Part shown: positions 6,160 through 14,213 of the stretch, piece after piece
Layout: every line of letters starts with the position of its first letter
Numbering within the stretch: position 1 is the first letter of the stretch
Source of the DNA: Gemmatimonadota bacterium
Lineage (GTDB): Bacteria; Gemmatimonadota; Gemmatimonadetes; Gemmatimonadales; GWC2-71-9
Length of the DNA: 19,740 nucleotides
Direction: 5' to 3'
NCBI GenBank assembly: GCA_003220905.1
Contig: QHTS01000118.1
Location: forward strand, 1 to 19,740
Notes under the pieces: generated by a model
The model's input: only the letters and a program-made list of their open reading frames with translations
Database searches by the model: none
Told to the model about the DNA's origin: nothing
Translations under genes and position numbers: made by a program

Positions 6160-8367
6160 CTACACCGAGCGCAACTGGTCCTTCACCGGGAGCTTGCGAA
6201 TCCGTCGACCGGTGGCCGCGAAGATGGCGTTCGCGACCGCCGGCATCACCGCCGACGTGCCGGGCTCGCCGACACCGCCCGGCGCCTCCGTGCTCCTGAC
6301 CAGATGCACCTCGACCACGGGTGTCTCGCTCATACGCAGCATCCGGTAGTCGTGGAAGTTGTGCTGCTCGACGCGCCCGTTCTTGATGGTGATCTCGCCC
6401 CACAGCGCGGCGGTGATCCCGAAGACGATCCCGCTCTCCATCTGGGCCTTCACGATGTCCGGGTTCACCACCGTCCCGCAATCCACGGCGCACACCACCC
6501 GCCGGACCCGCACGTCGCCCTGCTTCGACACGACGACGTCCGCGACCTGGGCGATATAGCTGCCGAAGGCATGCAGCAGCGCAATCCCGCGTCCACCGCC
6601 CGCCGCTACCGGACGACCCCAGCCGGCATGCTCCGCCGCGAGCTCGAGAACGGCCTTGGCGCGCGGGGACCGGTCGAGCAGGGCGCGACGGTACTCGAAC
6701 GGGTCTCGCTTGGCCGCCGCCGCCAGCTCGTCGATGAAGCTCTCGACCACAAAGATGCTATGCGTCGGCCCCACGCCGCGCCAGAAGGCAGTGGGCACGC
6801 CTGGCGGCTCCTGACGGACGTAGTCCACCCGGATGTTGGGAAGCGCATACGGCGGCTCCGCGGCGCCCTCCACGGCGTCCACGTCGAGCCCTTTGACCAT
6901 GGCGAACAGCTGGTGGACGCCGGCTGCCCGCATGACCCGGAGCGTCTTGGGAAAGAGCTCGTTGACCACGCGGGCCATGATGGAGGAGCCCGTGACCCGG
7001 TGGGTCCAGGCGACCGGCATGCCGTGCGCATCCAGGCCGGCGGCGATGCGATCATAGTAATACGGCCGGTACATGTCGTGCTGAATGTCTTCTTCCCGGC
7101 TCCACATCACCTGCACCGGGCCGGTGACCTGCTTGGCGACCTGCACGGCCCGGGTAATGAAGTCCACCTCGAGCCGCCGGCCGAACCCGCCGCCCAGGAG
7201 ATGGTTGTGCACCTGGACCTTGGCCTTCGGCAGACCGGTCACCTTCGCCGCGGCGGTTTGGGTGAAGGTGGGCACCTGCGTGCCCACCCAGATGTCGCAT
7301 CCGTCCGGGCGGACGTGGACGGTGCAGTTCACCGGCTCCATGGTAGCATGCGCGAGGAACGGCAGCTCGTAGATCGCCTCGACCTTCTGCGCGGCGCCGG
7401 CCATCGCCGCGGCGACATCACCTTCCTTGCGCGCGACCGCCCCCGACTTCTGCGAAGCCGCCGTCAGCTGTTGCACGATGTCGGCGCTCGAGAGGTTCGC
7501 ATTTGGCCCTTCGTCCCAACGGATGTCGAGGGCGGCGAGGCCCTGTTTCGCCGCCCACGTGGCGTCGGCGACCACAGCCACGGCGTCGTCGAGGCGCACC
7601 ACCTGCTGCACGCCGGGGACGGCCTTTGCCTTGGTGTCATCGACGCTCGCGAGCTTGCCCCCGAACACCGGACAGGCCGCCACCGCGGCAAACCTCATAC
7701 CGGGGAGCCGCACGTCAATGCCGAATTGCGCCGTGCCGTCCACCTTGTCCGGGGTATCGAGCCGCTTCACCGACGTGCCGATCAGCTTGAAGTCCTTCGG
7801 GTCCTTGAGCGTGACGTCGCGCGGCACCGGCAGGCGGGCCGCGCGGTCGACCAGGGCACCGTAGCTCAAGCTGCGGCCGCTCGGTCCGTGGATCACCGCG
7901 CCGCTCGCGGCGCGACAAGCGCCCGGCGGGACCTTCCAGGTTTCCGCGGCGGCAGACACGAGCATGCTGCGGGCAGTGGCGCCGGCGCGGCGCAGCGGCT
8001 CCCAGTTCCCGCGCACCGACGTCGAGCCGCCGGTCTCCTGGACGCCGAACAGCGGCTCGGCGTACAGCGCGTCGTCGGGGGGCGCATGCTCGAGACGGAC
8101 CTGGCTCAGATCGACTTCCAGCTCCTCGGCGAGGAGCATCGGCATCGAGGTGTAGGTGCCCTGACCCATTTCCACTTTGTGCATGATCAGCGTGACGCGA
8201 CCGTCGCGATCGATGCGGATGAAACCGTTGGGCATGAAGTCGCGGGCCGCCTGCGCGCCGGCGCCGAGTGCGTCGCGGAGTGACGCCGGCAGGCTGAAGC
8301 TCACGAGCAGGCCGCCGCCGCCGGCGGCGCCCGCGCGAAGGAAGGTCCGGCGGGAGAGGGTATGCAC
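6160..8367 (-). CDS. Molybdenum-cofactor-binding subunit of a xanthine dehydrogenase/isoquinoline 1-oxidoreductase-type hydroxylase, Tat-exported
   Basis: This is a 735-residue large subunit of the molybdenum hydroxylase family, nearest in style to IorB (isoquinoline 1-oxidoreductase beta) and membrane aldehyde dehydrogenases. These enzymes hydroxylate aldehydes or N-heterocycles with water. A twin-arginine leader (LSRRTFLRAGAAGGGGLLVS) begins the protein. The aldehyde oxidase a/b hammerhead comes around residues 205-300 (PDKVDGTAQFGIDV). Cofactor-binding segments follow: HLLGGGFGRR, AFWRGVGPTHSIFVVESF and the C-terminal GGVGEPGTSAVMPAV, in which the Glu (about 701) is the catalytic base. The start is GTG at 8367, chosen because it places the Tat motif at residues 6-11. 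The usual partner, a small 2Fe-2S subunit, is not adjacent on either side. The substrate cannot be told from the sequence. Confidence 0.9.
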   Translation of the reverse strand: MHTLSRRTFLRAGAAGGGGLLVSFSLPASLRDALGAGAQAARDFMPNGFIRIDRDGRVTLIMHKVEMGQGTYTSMPMLLAEELEVDLSQVRLEHAPPDDALYAEPLFGVQETGGSTSVRGNWEPLRRAGATARSMLVSAAAETWKVPPGACRAASGAVIHGPSGRSLSYGALVDRAARLPVPRDVTLKDPKDFKLIGTSVKRLDTPDKVDGTAQFGIDVRLPGMRFAAVAACPVFGGKLASVDDTKAKAVPGVQQVVRLDDAVAVVADATWAAKQGLAALDIRWDEGPNANLSSADIVQQLTAASQKSGAVARKEGDVAAAMAGAAQKVEAIYELPFLAHATMEPVNCTVHVRPDGCDIWVGTQVPTFTQTAAAKVTGLPKAKVQVHNHLLGGGFGRRLEVDFITRAVQVAKQVTGPVQVMWSREEDIQHDMYRPYYYDRIAAGLDAHGMPVAWTHRVTGSSIMARVVNELFPKTLRVMRAAGVHQLFAMVKGLDVDAVEGAAEPPYALPNIRVDYVRQEPPGVPTAFWRGVGPTHSIFVVESFIDELAAAAKRDPFEYRRALLDRSPRAKAVLELAAEHAGWGRPVAAGGGRGIALLHAFGSYIAQVADVVVSKQGDVRVRRVVCAVDCGTVVNPDIVKAQMESGIVFGITAALWGEITIKNGRVEQHNFHDYRMLRMSETPVVEVHLVRSTEAPGGVGEPGTSAVMPAVANAIFAATGRRIRKLPVKDQLRSV

Positions 8368-8429
8368 TGCCGTCGAAATTAACTCCCCGCGCGGCTTCCT
8401 GCTGCGGGACGACAGGCCGTGCGGGCGGT

Positions 8430-9863
8430 CTAGGGAAGGACATTGAACGCGCCGGTCTCCCCGTCAGTCAAACCCGCCGTCTTCGCGACCAGCGTGTAGG
8501 TTGTGCCTGCCCGGTCGATGTGCAGATCGCTGAACGTGGCGACGCCGTTGACTGCGGTAACCGTCAGAGTGCCCGAGAGCGTTCCGCCCGAGGGGTTGCG
8601 ACCGATGCTCATCGTGATGTCGCCGGTGAAGCCCCCCGCGATGTTCCCGGAGATATCATGGGCGGCGACTTGAACGGCTGGTGTGATGGCCGCTCCGACT
8701 CCCGTATTGCCGGGCTGCACACGGATGATCAGATGCGTGGGCATGCCGCACCCGACGACGCCGTTGGTAAGGACGTTGAACGCGCCGCTCTCCATTTCCG
8801 TCAAGCCCGCCGCCCGCGCCAGCAGCGTGTATCCCTGTCCCCCCTTGTCGATGCTCAGATCGCTGAACGTCGCGACACCATTGACTGCCGCCGCCGTTGT
8901 CCTGCCCGTCAGTGTGCCGCACGATGGATTGATGCGGATGGACATCGTGACAGCGCCGGTGTAGTCGGTCACCACCTGGCCATTCCGGTCCTGGGCGGCC
9001 ACGCGAATCGCCGGAGTGATCGGCTGGCCCCCGGGAGTCGGGATGGGCTGCACCAGGTACCAAAGATGCGTGGCACTGGTACCTCCGCCGGCGCCGAGGA
9101 CGTCGAACGGATCGCTGGTCGCCCTGGTCAGCCCGCCGGAGCTTGCGGCGAGCGTGTACTGGGCTCCTTCCTTATCGATGCTCAGGTCGGCGAATGTCGC
9201 GACGCCATTCACCGCGTCCACCCCCGTGGTCCCATACAGCGTGCCGCCGGTCGGGTTGCTCTCGACCGCGAGCGTGATGCGGCCCGCAAAGCTGGTGACC
9301 GTATTCCCGGCGCTGTCCAAGGCGGCGACCCGCACCGGCGGCGCGATCATCCCGCCCACCACGGCGGCGGTCGGCTGCCCAACGAAGGCCAGACGGCGGG
9401 GCGTGGGGGGCGGTGGGGGCGGGGGAGGCGGGGGGGGCGGGGGCGGGGGAACCGACTCAACGGCAAAGGTCACCGGCACCCGGCTCACGGCGGCGTCCGA
9501 TCCGGTGGAGGTCACGACGATCGTATCGACATGCTCGCCCGTCGCGAGACCGCCGGGGCTGAGGAGGACGTCGAGGTTGGACGGGATCGTATCCTCGGTC
9601 TGCCCGAGCTGGAGCCACGCACTGCCGCCCACCACCGAAGCGCGCCACGCGAGGCCTGGGGACGAGCCACGCACAGTGAGGGTCCGGCGCTTTTGCGCCG
9701 TGCTCCCCAGCGTGACGGATTCGTCGATCCTCGAAGGGGACACGACGAGTTTCCCGAGGACCGACGGCTTGAACAGCTGGTCCAGGTGGCAGGTGACGAG
9801 CAGTCCCGCCATGCCGAGCGGCATGCCGACGCGCAAGAGGCGGCAGATGGTCGACCGCTGCAT
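8430..9863 (-). CDS. Putative surface lipoprotein with BACON-like domain, poly-proline hinge and three Ig-like repeats
   Basis: This is a 477-residue exported protein. The start at 9863 gives a leader, MQRSTICRLLRVGMPLGMAG, that ends in LLVTC, a somewhat atypical lipobox (Cys about 25). Residues about 35-135 resemble a BACON-type beta-sandwich (LVVSPSRIDESV ... LAWRASV ... WLQL ... VPVTFAVE). Then come 15 consecutive prolines, followed by three repeats of about 100 residues. Each repeat reads like P(A/P)VRVAA-D-GN ... ITMSI-NPSGGTL ... VNGVATFSDLSIDK-G-YTL-A-AGLT ... FNVL, the pattern of bacterial Ig-like/filamin-like domains. The likely role is surface adhesion or binding. An in-frame start at 10001 would bury the leader 46 residues in. 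The DNA of the repeats is also similar, so recombination between them is possible. It precedes the molybdenum hydroxylase gene by 62 bases on the same strand. Confidence 0.8.
   Translation of the reverse strand: MQRSTICRLLRVGMPLGMAGLLVTCHLDQLFKPSVLGKLVVSPSRIDESVTLGSTAQKRRTLTVRGSSPGLAWRASVVGGSAWLQLGQTEDTIPSNLDVLLSPGGLATGEHVDTIVVTSTGSDAAVSRVPVTFAVESVPPPPPPPPPPPPPPPTPRRLAFVGQPTAAVVGGMIAPPVRVAALDSAGNTVTSFAGRITLAVESNPTGGTLYGTTGVDAVNGVATFADLSIDKEGAQYTLAASSGGLTRATSDPFDVLGAGGGTSATHLWYLVQPIPTPGGQPITPAIRVAAQDRNGQVVTDYTGAVTMSIRINPSCGTLTGRTTAAAVNGVATFSDLSIDKGGQGYTLLARAAGLTEMESGAFNVLTNGVVGCGMPTHLIIRVQPGNTGVGAAITPAVQVAAHDISGNIAGGFTGDITMSIGRNPSGGTLSGTLTVTAVNGVATFSDLHIDRAGTTYTLVAKTAGLTDGETGAFNVLP
9398..9449. 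repeat. G-rich low-complexity tract encoding 15 prolines
   Basis: The plus strand is runs of 3 to 8 G broken by single C, T or A bases. The minus strand codes for VPPPP...PPT, a hinge of 15 Pro between the BACON-like domain and the Ig repeats. There are many G-runs on the non-coding strand, so G-quadruplex formation and slippage are plausible. Confidence 0.85.
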
Positions 9864-10194
9864 CGAGTGGAGCGCCGTGATTGACTCGGGGGGTCTACCG
9901 CAAATCGCGCACCGCCCGGGTGACGCTGGATCGCAGTGGAACGGAGGTGCGGACTGCACGCAGCGCTGCGCGTCTGCCGCAGCGGGCGTTGGCCAACTCA
10001 CCCCGTCGGCCGACTCACGCTGATGGGCCGACGCCCCATCCTAGAGTAAAGAGGGGGGCGGTCAGTTCGGGGCGTGCACGCGCGGGCCACCGTAGTCGCG
10101 GTTCCCGCCCAGCGGCGCTAGCCCGACCAGTGTCAAAAGGGGCCCGCGCGGGCCCCTTCGTCCTCCTCATCCCTCTACAGTGAAGAACGGCGCG
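9864..10194. other. Intergenic region without a recognised gene
   Basis: This stretch lies between the start of the Ig-repeat lipoprotein and the end of the CHRD gene, both on the minus strand. It holds the terminator hairpin at 10137-10158. The promoter of the Ig-repeat gene should also lie here, but I cannot point to convincing -35 and -10 boxes. Some in-frame sequence continues upstream of 9863 without homology to anything I recognise. Confidence 0.5.
10137..10158 (-). terminator. Rho-independent terminator after the CHRD gene
   Basis: A perfect 22-bp palindrome (AAGGGGCCCG and its inverse around CG) is followed on the minus strand by TTTTGA. It lies 37 bases after the stop codon of the minus-strand CHRD gene. 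The T-run is short, but stem strength and position fit an intrinsic terminator. Confidence 0.7.
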
Positions 10195-10725
10195 TCAGGG
10201 CAGGAACCCGCGAGCAAACCCTCCCGGGCAGACGTCCGAATGGAAATTGACGTAGAAGCTGCTCGGGTCGCTGAGGAGCTCGGCCAGCGCCAGCTCCGCG
10301 GTGGCGAAATGCGGGTTGGTGACAAACACGCCCTGCTGCTGCACGTCGATGTGCTCCTCGGTGAGATTGAGATCCACCCCCACCGGGGTGGTGAGCCACC
10401 AGATGATCGGACCAGTCGCCTGCCCCGGGGGCAGGTGATGGATGTGCCCGAACCGGACGCTCTCGCCGCCCTTGTTGCTGATGGTCGCCGCTGCTTCGAT
10501 CGTGCCGTCTTCCAGAACCTTGACCTGTGCATGCCCCTTCGATTCGGACGCGCAAGCCGGGACCTCGAGCTCCGAGCGCATCTGTGTGTTGAACACGACC
10601 GCGGGTACCAGCTCGCTCTGGGCGTTGGCGAGCATCGACGCGCTGCCACCAACGGCGCTCGGCGGCATCTGATCGCCGCAAGCGACCACGATGAGCGCGG
10701 CCAGGAACGTACGCCAGTGATGCAT
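10195..10725 (-). CDS. CHRD-domain lipoprotein
   Basis: This is a 176-residue exported protein. The ATG at 10725 has GGGAGG 5 bases upstream and gives a leader MHHWRTFLAALIVVAC, a clear lipobox with the lipidated Cys at 16 and GD after it. The rest is a CHRD (chordin) domain. It has an early strand with VVFNTQMRSELEVPAC, AQVKVLEDGTIEAAATISN, a HIHHLPPG segment with metal-ligand-like histidines, and the closing signature FYVNFHSDVCPGGFARGFL, which corresponds to the N-x-H-T...P-x-G-x-x-R-G motif of the family. Two Cys (in VPAC and DVCP) may form a disulphide. Bacterial CHRD proteins are secreted or surface-bound and their function is poorly known. The gene is monocistronic by appearance: it ends in a terminator and diverges from the TMEM175 gene. 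Confidence 0.87.
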   Translation of the reverse strand: MHHWRTFLAALIVVACGDQMPPSAVGGSASMLANAQSELVPAVVFNTQMRSELEVPACASESKGHAQVKVLEDGTIEAAATISNKGGESVRFGHIHHLPPGQATGPIIWWLTTPVGVDLNLTEEHIDVQQQGVFVTNPHFATAELALAELLSDPSSFYVNFHSDVCPGGFARGFLP

Positions 10726-10861
10726 TGAGCCTCCCGGGTTGCAGGTGAAACGAGGAGTGTGGTGGTGCTCGCTGAAACTACCGCGGCAGAAGCGAGGGGT
10801 CCAGGAATGCATTTCTCGACGTAGTGGCGCATTCGACCGCTGTCGTTAGACTGTTGGGGTC

Positions 10862-11464
10862 ATGGGCAAGGGGCGGCTCGAGGCGTTCAGCGACGGTGTC
10901 ATCGCCGTCATCATCACCATCATGGTTTTGGAACTGAAGGCGCCGCACGGCAAAGAGTTCGCGGCCCTCGCGCCGCTCGCACCTGCCCTGCTCACATACG
11001 CCCTCAGCTTCGTGTTTGTCGGCATCTACTGGAATAACCACCATCATCTATTGCACGCCGCCCAGCACATCGACGGCCGCGTCCTGTGGGCGAACTTGCA
11101 CTTGCTCTTCTGGCTGTCGCTCGTGCCGTTCACGACGGGCTGGGTCGGAGAGTATCCATCGGCGGCGATACCGACGGCGATATACGGCGTCGTGTTCCTG
11201 ATGGCTGGTGTCGCGTGGTTGCTGCTGCAGCGGGCCCTGGTGAAGCGGGATGGGCCGACGTCCCTGCTCGCCCGCGCCGTCGGGCGGGACCTGAAGGGCA
11301 AGCTGTCCGCGTTGCTCTACGCCTCGGCGATCGTGCTGGCATTCGTCAGTGCCTGGATCGCAGACGCCCTCTACGTGCTCGTCGCGCTGATCTGGTTCGT
11401 CCCCGATCGCCGCATCGAGCGGTCCATCGATCCGATCCGTGACTCGGGACCGCGGGCGCCTTGA
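10862..11464 (+). CDS. TMEM175-family (DUF1211) potassium channel-like protein
   Basis: This is a 200-residue membrane protein with six hydrophobic segments. The first segment carries the family signature RLEAFSDGVIAVIITIMVLEL (Phe9-Ser10-Asp11-Gly12), which lines the pore in bacterial TMEM175 channels. The second segment ends in the typical YWNNHHHLLH. Bacterial members assemble as tetramers of one six-helix unit and conduct monovalent cations, with weak K+ selectivity. Length and motifs fit a complete protein. The ATG at 10862 is taken as the start because the signature is 4 residues in; there is no strong ribosome-binding site. The gene diverges from the CHRD lipoprotein with about 136 bases between starts. 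Confidence 0.9.
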   Translation: MGKGRLEAFSDGVIAVIITIMVLELKAPHGKEFAALAPLAPALLTYALSFVFVGIYWNNHHHLLHAAQHIDGRVLWANLHLLFWLSLVPFTTGWVGEYPSAAIPTAIYGVVFLMAGVAWLLLQRALVKRDGPTSLLARAVGRDLKGKLSALLYASAIVLAFVSAWIADALYVLVALIWFVPDRRIERSIDPIRDSGPRAP

Positions 11465-11662
11465 AGCAGTGGCACTCTGGCCAATGGCGCGGGGACGTGA
11501 TCGGGGATAGCCGCTGAACTCCTAGCGGAGCAAGCTTCCACGGGATCCCCGGAAGACGACGCCGACCGCCACTACGGCTTCGCCGCCATCTCCCGAACCC
11601 GGCGGGCGGAGCACTCCCGTCAGGACTTCGAGCTGCTCGGCATCGGCCGCGAGCACACCCGC

Positions 11663-12964
11663 GTGGGCATCCTCCAGACCGTCGGGTCGCGCTTTCAGGT
11701 GGATGCGGGCGTGGCGAACGATCAGGTGTCGGGCAGCAGCCCCACGCCCAGCGACGTGACCGCGGGCGAGCTGAAGACGAAGTGGACGGCGACCCCGAAG
11801 CTGCACTTCTGGACGGAGGCCCGGCGCCACGTCAGTCTGTCCGGCCCGGACATCTCACCCGACGTCATGGGCGTCGGCGGAGCGTATCAGGTCGCGCCCA
11901 CCGTAGCGCTCGAGGCGAGCCAGCGCTACGTCTCGCGCTCCGATAGCCTGGGCAACTACGCGATCTCGAGCATCGGCCTGCGGACCGACATCGGGCACGG
12001 GACGCAGGCGTGGGGCAGCTACCAGCTGATCGGCGGCGCCAGCGGCGCCAGCAACGCGGCCGTCGTCGGGCTCCGCAACCGCATGCAGCTCTCGTCGGAT
12101 CTCGCGGTGAACGTGCTGTTCGAGCGGCGCGTGGGGGTGGGCCGCGCCTCGATCGCGGATCCCGTGCGCGCGCTCCCGTTCCTGCAGACCGAGGACGATT
12201 ACTGGTCCGCCGGTGCCGGACTCGAGCTGCTCCCGAAGGGTGCACCGTACCGGTTGAGCGCCCGGGGCGAGTACAAGGACGGCGCGCTCCAGTCCACGAG
12301 GTTGGCGACCGTGGCCGGCGACATCGCGTTCGACGCGTCCTTGGCCCTGCTGACCCGGCAGGAGTTTTCGCAGAACGCCCGGCCCGGCGCTCCGCTCTCC
12401 CGTCACCTGTCGAGCCTGTGGGGCCTCGCGTTCCGGCCGGCGCGCACCGACCGGCTCAACATGCTTGCGAAGTTCCAGTGGACCGACGAGCGCAATCCGT
12501 TGGGCGCTGGAGTGTTGGTGTCACAGGGCGCGGAGCGCAAGCTCATCGGGGCGGCCGAGTTGATCTGGACGCCGGCCCCCACGCTTGAGATCGGCACCCG
12601 TTACGCGATGCGCCGCACACAAGCCGAGGGCGTGTACCCCGACGGGACTCCCCGGACACTGACGGCCTGGGCCGACTACGTCGGCAGTCGGGTGAACGTC
12701 GCGCTGCGTCCGTGGTTGAGCGTGCGCGCCGACGGACGGCTCGTGATGGAGCGGACGAGCGGTGCCACGGCATGGGACGGTGCACCCGCTATGGTGTTCC
12801 GGCCGGTGACTGGGCTCGAAGTCGCCACCGGCTATCGGTTCGGCAATCTGAACGATCCCGACTTCTCCGTGCGGGGCGGGCACGGGATGTTCGTGACGCT
12901 CTCGGCGGCGCTCACCGAGAAGCTCTTCCCGACCGCAGCGGCGTTCTGGCGCCGTCGCTTCTGA
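11663..12964 (+). CDS. C-terminal outer-membrane beta-barrel region, probably a 5'-truncated gene remnant
   Basis: At least 433 residues alternate as in beta-barrel strands (for example LRTDIGHGTQAWGSYQLIGG, RLNMLAKFQWTDERNP, LEIGTRYAMRRT) and end in a terminal Phe (FWRRRF), the usual recognition residue for barrel insertion. I do not recognise the family. It reads like the end of a large surface protein. The first start candidate, GTG at 11663, has no ribosome-binding site and falls inside barrel-like sequence. The same frame is open back to a TGA at 11498-11500, and the segment encoded there (HYGFAAISRTRRAEHSRQDF) also looks like barrel. No signal peptide is found. The simplest reading is that the 5' part was lost. 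The stop is followed directly by a fragment matching the 3' end of tRNA-Trp. Confidence 0.6.
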   Translation: MGILQTVGSRFQVDAGVANDQVSGSSPTPSDVTAGELKTKWTATPKLHFWTEARRHVSLSGPDISPDVMGVGGAYQVAPTVALEASQRYVSRSDSLGNYAISSIGLRTDIGHGTQAWGSYQLIGGASGASNAAVVGLRNRMQLSSDLAVNVLFERRVGVGRASIADPVRALPFLQTEDDYWSAGAGLELLPKGAPYRLSARGEYKDGALQSTRLATVAGDIAFDASLALLTRQEFSQNARPGAPLSRHLSSLWGLAFRPARTDRLNMLAKFQWTDERNPLGAGVLVSQGAERKLIGAAELIWTPAPTLEIGTRYAMRRTQAEGVYPDGTPRTLTAWADYVGSRVNVALRPWLSVRADGRLVMERTSGATAWDGAPAMVFRPVTGLEVATGYRFGNLNDPDFSVRGGHGMFVTLSAALTEKLFPTAAAFWRRRF

Positions 12965-12979
12965 GCAGGCCCGGCAGGA
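12964..12979. repeat. 16-bp copy of the tRNA-Trp 3' end (att-like remnant A)
   Basis: AGCAGGCCCGGCAGGA is identical to 15636-15651, which covers tRNA-Trp nucleotides 60-73 plus two bases beyond the tRNA 3' end, in the same orientation. It overlaps the stop codon of the barrel gene and lies just before the lower-GC oxidoreductase gene. Confidence 0.6.
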
Positions 12980-12995
12980 TTAAAGAGAGAAAATC

Positions 12996-13997
12996 ATGAA
13001 GGCGTTCGTCGTAGAACGTTATGGAAAGAATGATGGCACCCGGTTTGTCGAAATGCCGGAGCCGGAACTACGGGACGCGGACGTATTGGTCCGTGTCCAC
13101 GCTGCCGGTGTAAACGTCTTGGATTCCAAGATCCGAGACGGAGAGTTCAAGCTCATTTTGCCTTATCGCCTGCCGCTCATTCTGGGAAACGATGTAGCCG
13201 GGGTCGTGGTCCGGGTCGGGTCCAACGTGAGGCGATTCAAGCTCGGCGACGAGGTCTATGCGCGACCGCATAAAGATCGGATCGGCACGTTCGCGGAATT
13301 CATTTCGATGAATGAAGACGACGTGGCGCTCAAGCCAAAGGAACTCACAATGGAGGAAGCCGCTTCCATTCCTTTGGTCGGCTTGACCGCCTGGCAAGCG
13401 CTGATTGAAAGAGCGAACCTGAAGAAAGGGCAAAAAGTCGTCATCCACGCGGGCTCCGGTGGCGTGGGGACATTTGCAATCCAGCTCGCAAAGCACGTCG
13501 GCGCGACCGTCGCCACGACAACGAGCACAGCGAATATCGATTTGGTGAAGAGCCTCGGTGCAGATGTTGTCGTCGACTACACGAAAGAGGATTTCGAAAA
13601 AGTCCTCCGTGATTGCGACGTCGTCGTGAACAGTCTAGGGAAGGATACGCTCAAAAAATCTCTACGGGTGCTGAAACCGGGAGGAAAGCTCATCTCGATC
13701 TCCGGGCCACCCGACCCCGATTTTGCGAAAGACCTCGGCTCGGGTTGGATGTTGAGACAGGTGATGCGCCTTTTAAGCTATAGCATTCGGAGGAAAGCAA
13801 AACGCCATCGCGTAAGCTATTCCTTTCTTTTCATGAGAGCGAATGGTGACCAGTTGCGCGAGATCACGTCTCTCATCGATTCCGGGATCATACGCCCGAT
13901 TGTCGATCGGGTCTTTTCATTCGAATCGATGAAGGAGGCTTTGGCTTACGTTGATACGGGACGTGCAAAAGGCAAGGTCGTCGTCAAAGTAAGATAA
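12996..13997 (+). CDS. NAD(P)-dependent zinc-less alcohol dehydrogenase/quinone oxidoreductase family protein
   Basis: This is a complete 333-residue medium-chain reductase. The N-terminal GroES-like domain contains VRVHAAGVNVLDSKIRDGEF and LGNDVAGVVVRVGSNV, followed by GDEVYARP. The Rossmann domain has VVIHAGSGGVGTFAIQLAK, the AxxGxxG nucleotide motif at about 152-158, then GADVVVDYTKEDF. Catalytic zinc ligands are absent, as in quinone oxidoreductases. The enzyme should reduce a quinone or an activated alkene with NADPH; the exact substrate is unknown. AGAGAG precedes the ATG. Codon use differs from the neighbours, with many AAA, GAA, GAT and ATT codons and a visibly lower GC content. The gene sits exactly between two tRNA-Trp fragments. 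Both points suggest horizontal transfer. Confidence 0.9.
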   Translation: MKAFVVERYGKNDGTRFVEMPEPELRDADVLVRVHAAGVNVLDSKIRDGEFKLILPYRLPLILGNDVAGVVVRVGSNVRRFKLGDEVYARPHKDRIGTFAEFISMNEDDVALKPKELTMEEAASIPLVGLTAWQALIERANLKKGQKVVIHAGSGGVGTFAIQLAKHVGATVATTTSTANIDLVKSLGADVVVDYTKEDFEKVLRDCDVVVNSLGKDTLKKSLRVLKPGGKLISISGPPDPDFAKDLGSGWMLRQVMRLLSYSIRRKAKRHRVSYSFLFMRANGDQLREITSLIDSGIIRPIVDRVFSFESMKEALAYVDTGRAKGKVVVKVR

Positions 13998-14008
13998 ATG
14001 GCGGAGGA

Positions 14009-14040
14009 AGGAATCGAACCTGCAACCCCCGGTTTTGGAG
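14009..14040. repeat. 32-bp copy of the tRNA-Trp anticodon-loop to T-arm segment (att-like remnant B)
   Basis: The 32 bases are identical to 15648-15679, which is tRNA-Trp nucleotides 32-63, in the same orientation. On the minus strand the copy continues into a different 3' acceptor-like end (CCTCCGCCA). The 5' half of a tRNA is missing: upstream sequence does not form a D arm or pair with the anticodon stem. It is a tRNA fragment of the kind left by an integrated element. It begins 11 bases after the oxidoreductase stop codon. Confidence 0.85.
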
Positions 14041-14213
14041 GCGAGCCTCCCAAGCCCTCCGAAGACCCGCCGACTCCCTAACCGTCCGTGCAAGACAGAG
14101 ATCGCGCGAGCGCCTTTTCGCGCACGTCTACGGTAGTAGCCAGAAATCCCGCTATCCAGGGTGCACCTCAGGGTGCACAGGTCCCACTCCCATCGCCCCG
14201 CGTTAAACCAGCG
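14041..14213. other. Intergenic stretch between the tRNA-Trp fragment and the exported protein gene
   Basis: I see no gene. There is a 10-bp direct repeat, CAGGGTGCAC, at 14157-14166 and 14169-14178. A small inverted repeat GGAGGCgaGCCTCC lies at about 14037-14050. The position beside an att-like fragment suggests leftover element sequence. Confidence 0.5.

Noticed and set aside
6304..8283. Long plus-strand open frame opposite the molybdenum hydroxylase gene
   Set aside because: It is a His/Arg/Gly-rich antisense shadow produced by high-GC codon bias. The minus-strand protein has clear family motifs throughout.
8520..9884. Plus-strand open frame opposite the Ig-repeat lipoprotein gene
   Set aside because: The composition is typical of an antisense shadow, while the minus strand shows repeated Ig-like domains and a leader.
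10137..10158. Perfect 22-bp palindrome as a regulator binding site
   Set aside because: Its position just after a stop codon and the following TTTT favour a terminator hairpin.
14001..14085. A second functional tRNA gene next to the oxidoreductase
   Set aside because: Only the anticodon-loop to T-arm part matches tRNA-Trp. The anticodon stem does not pair, the T stem has mismatches and there is no proper D arm, so it is a fragment.
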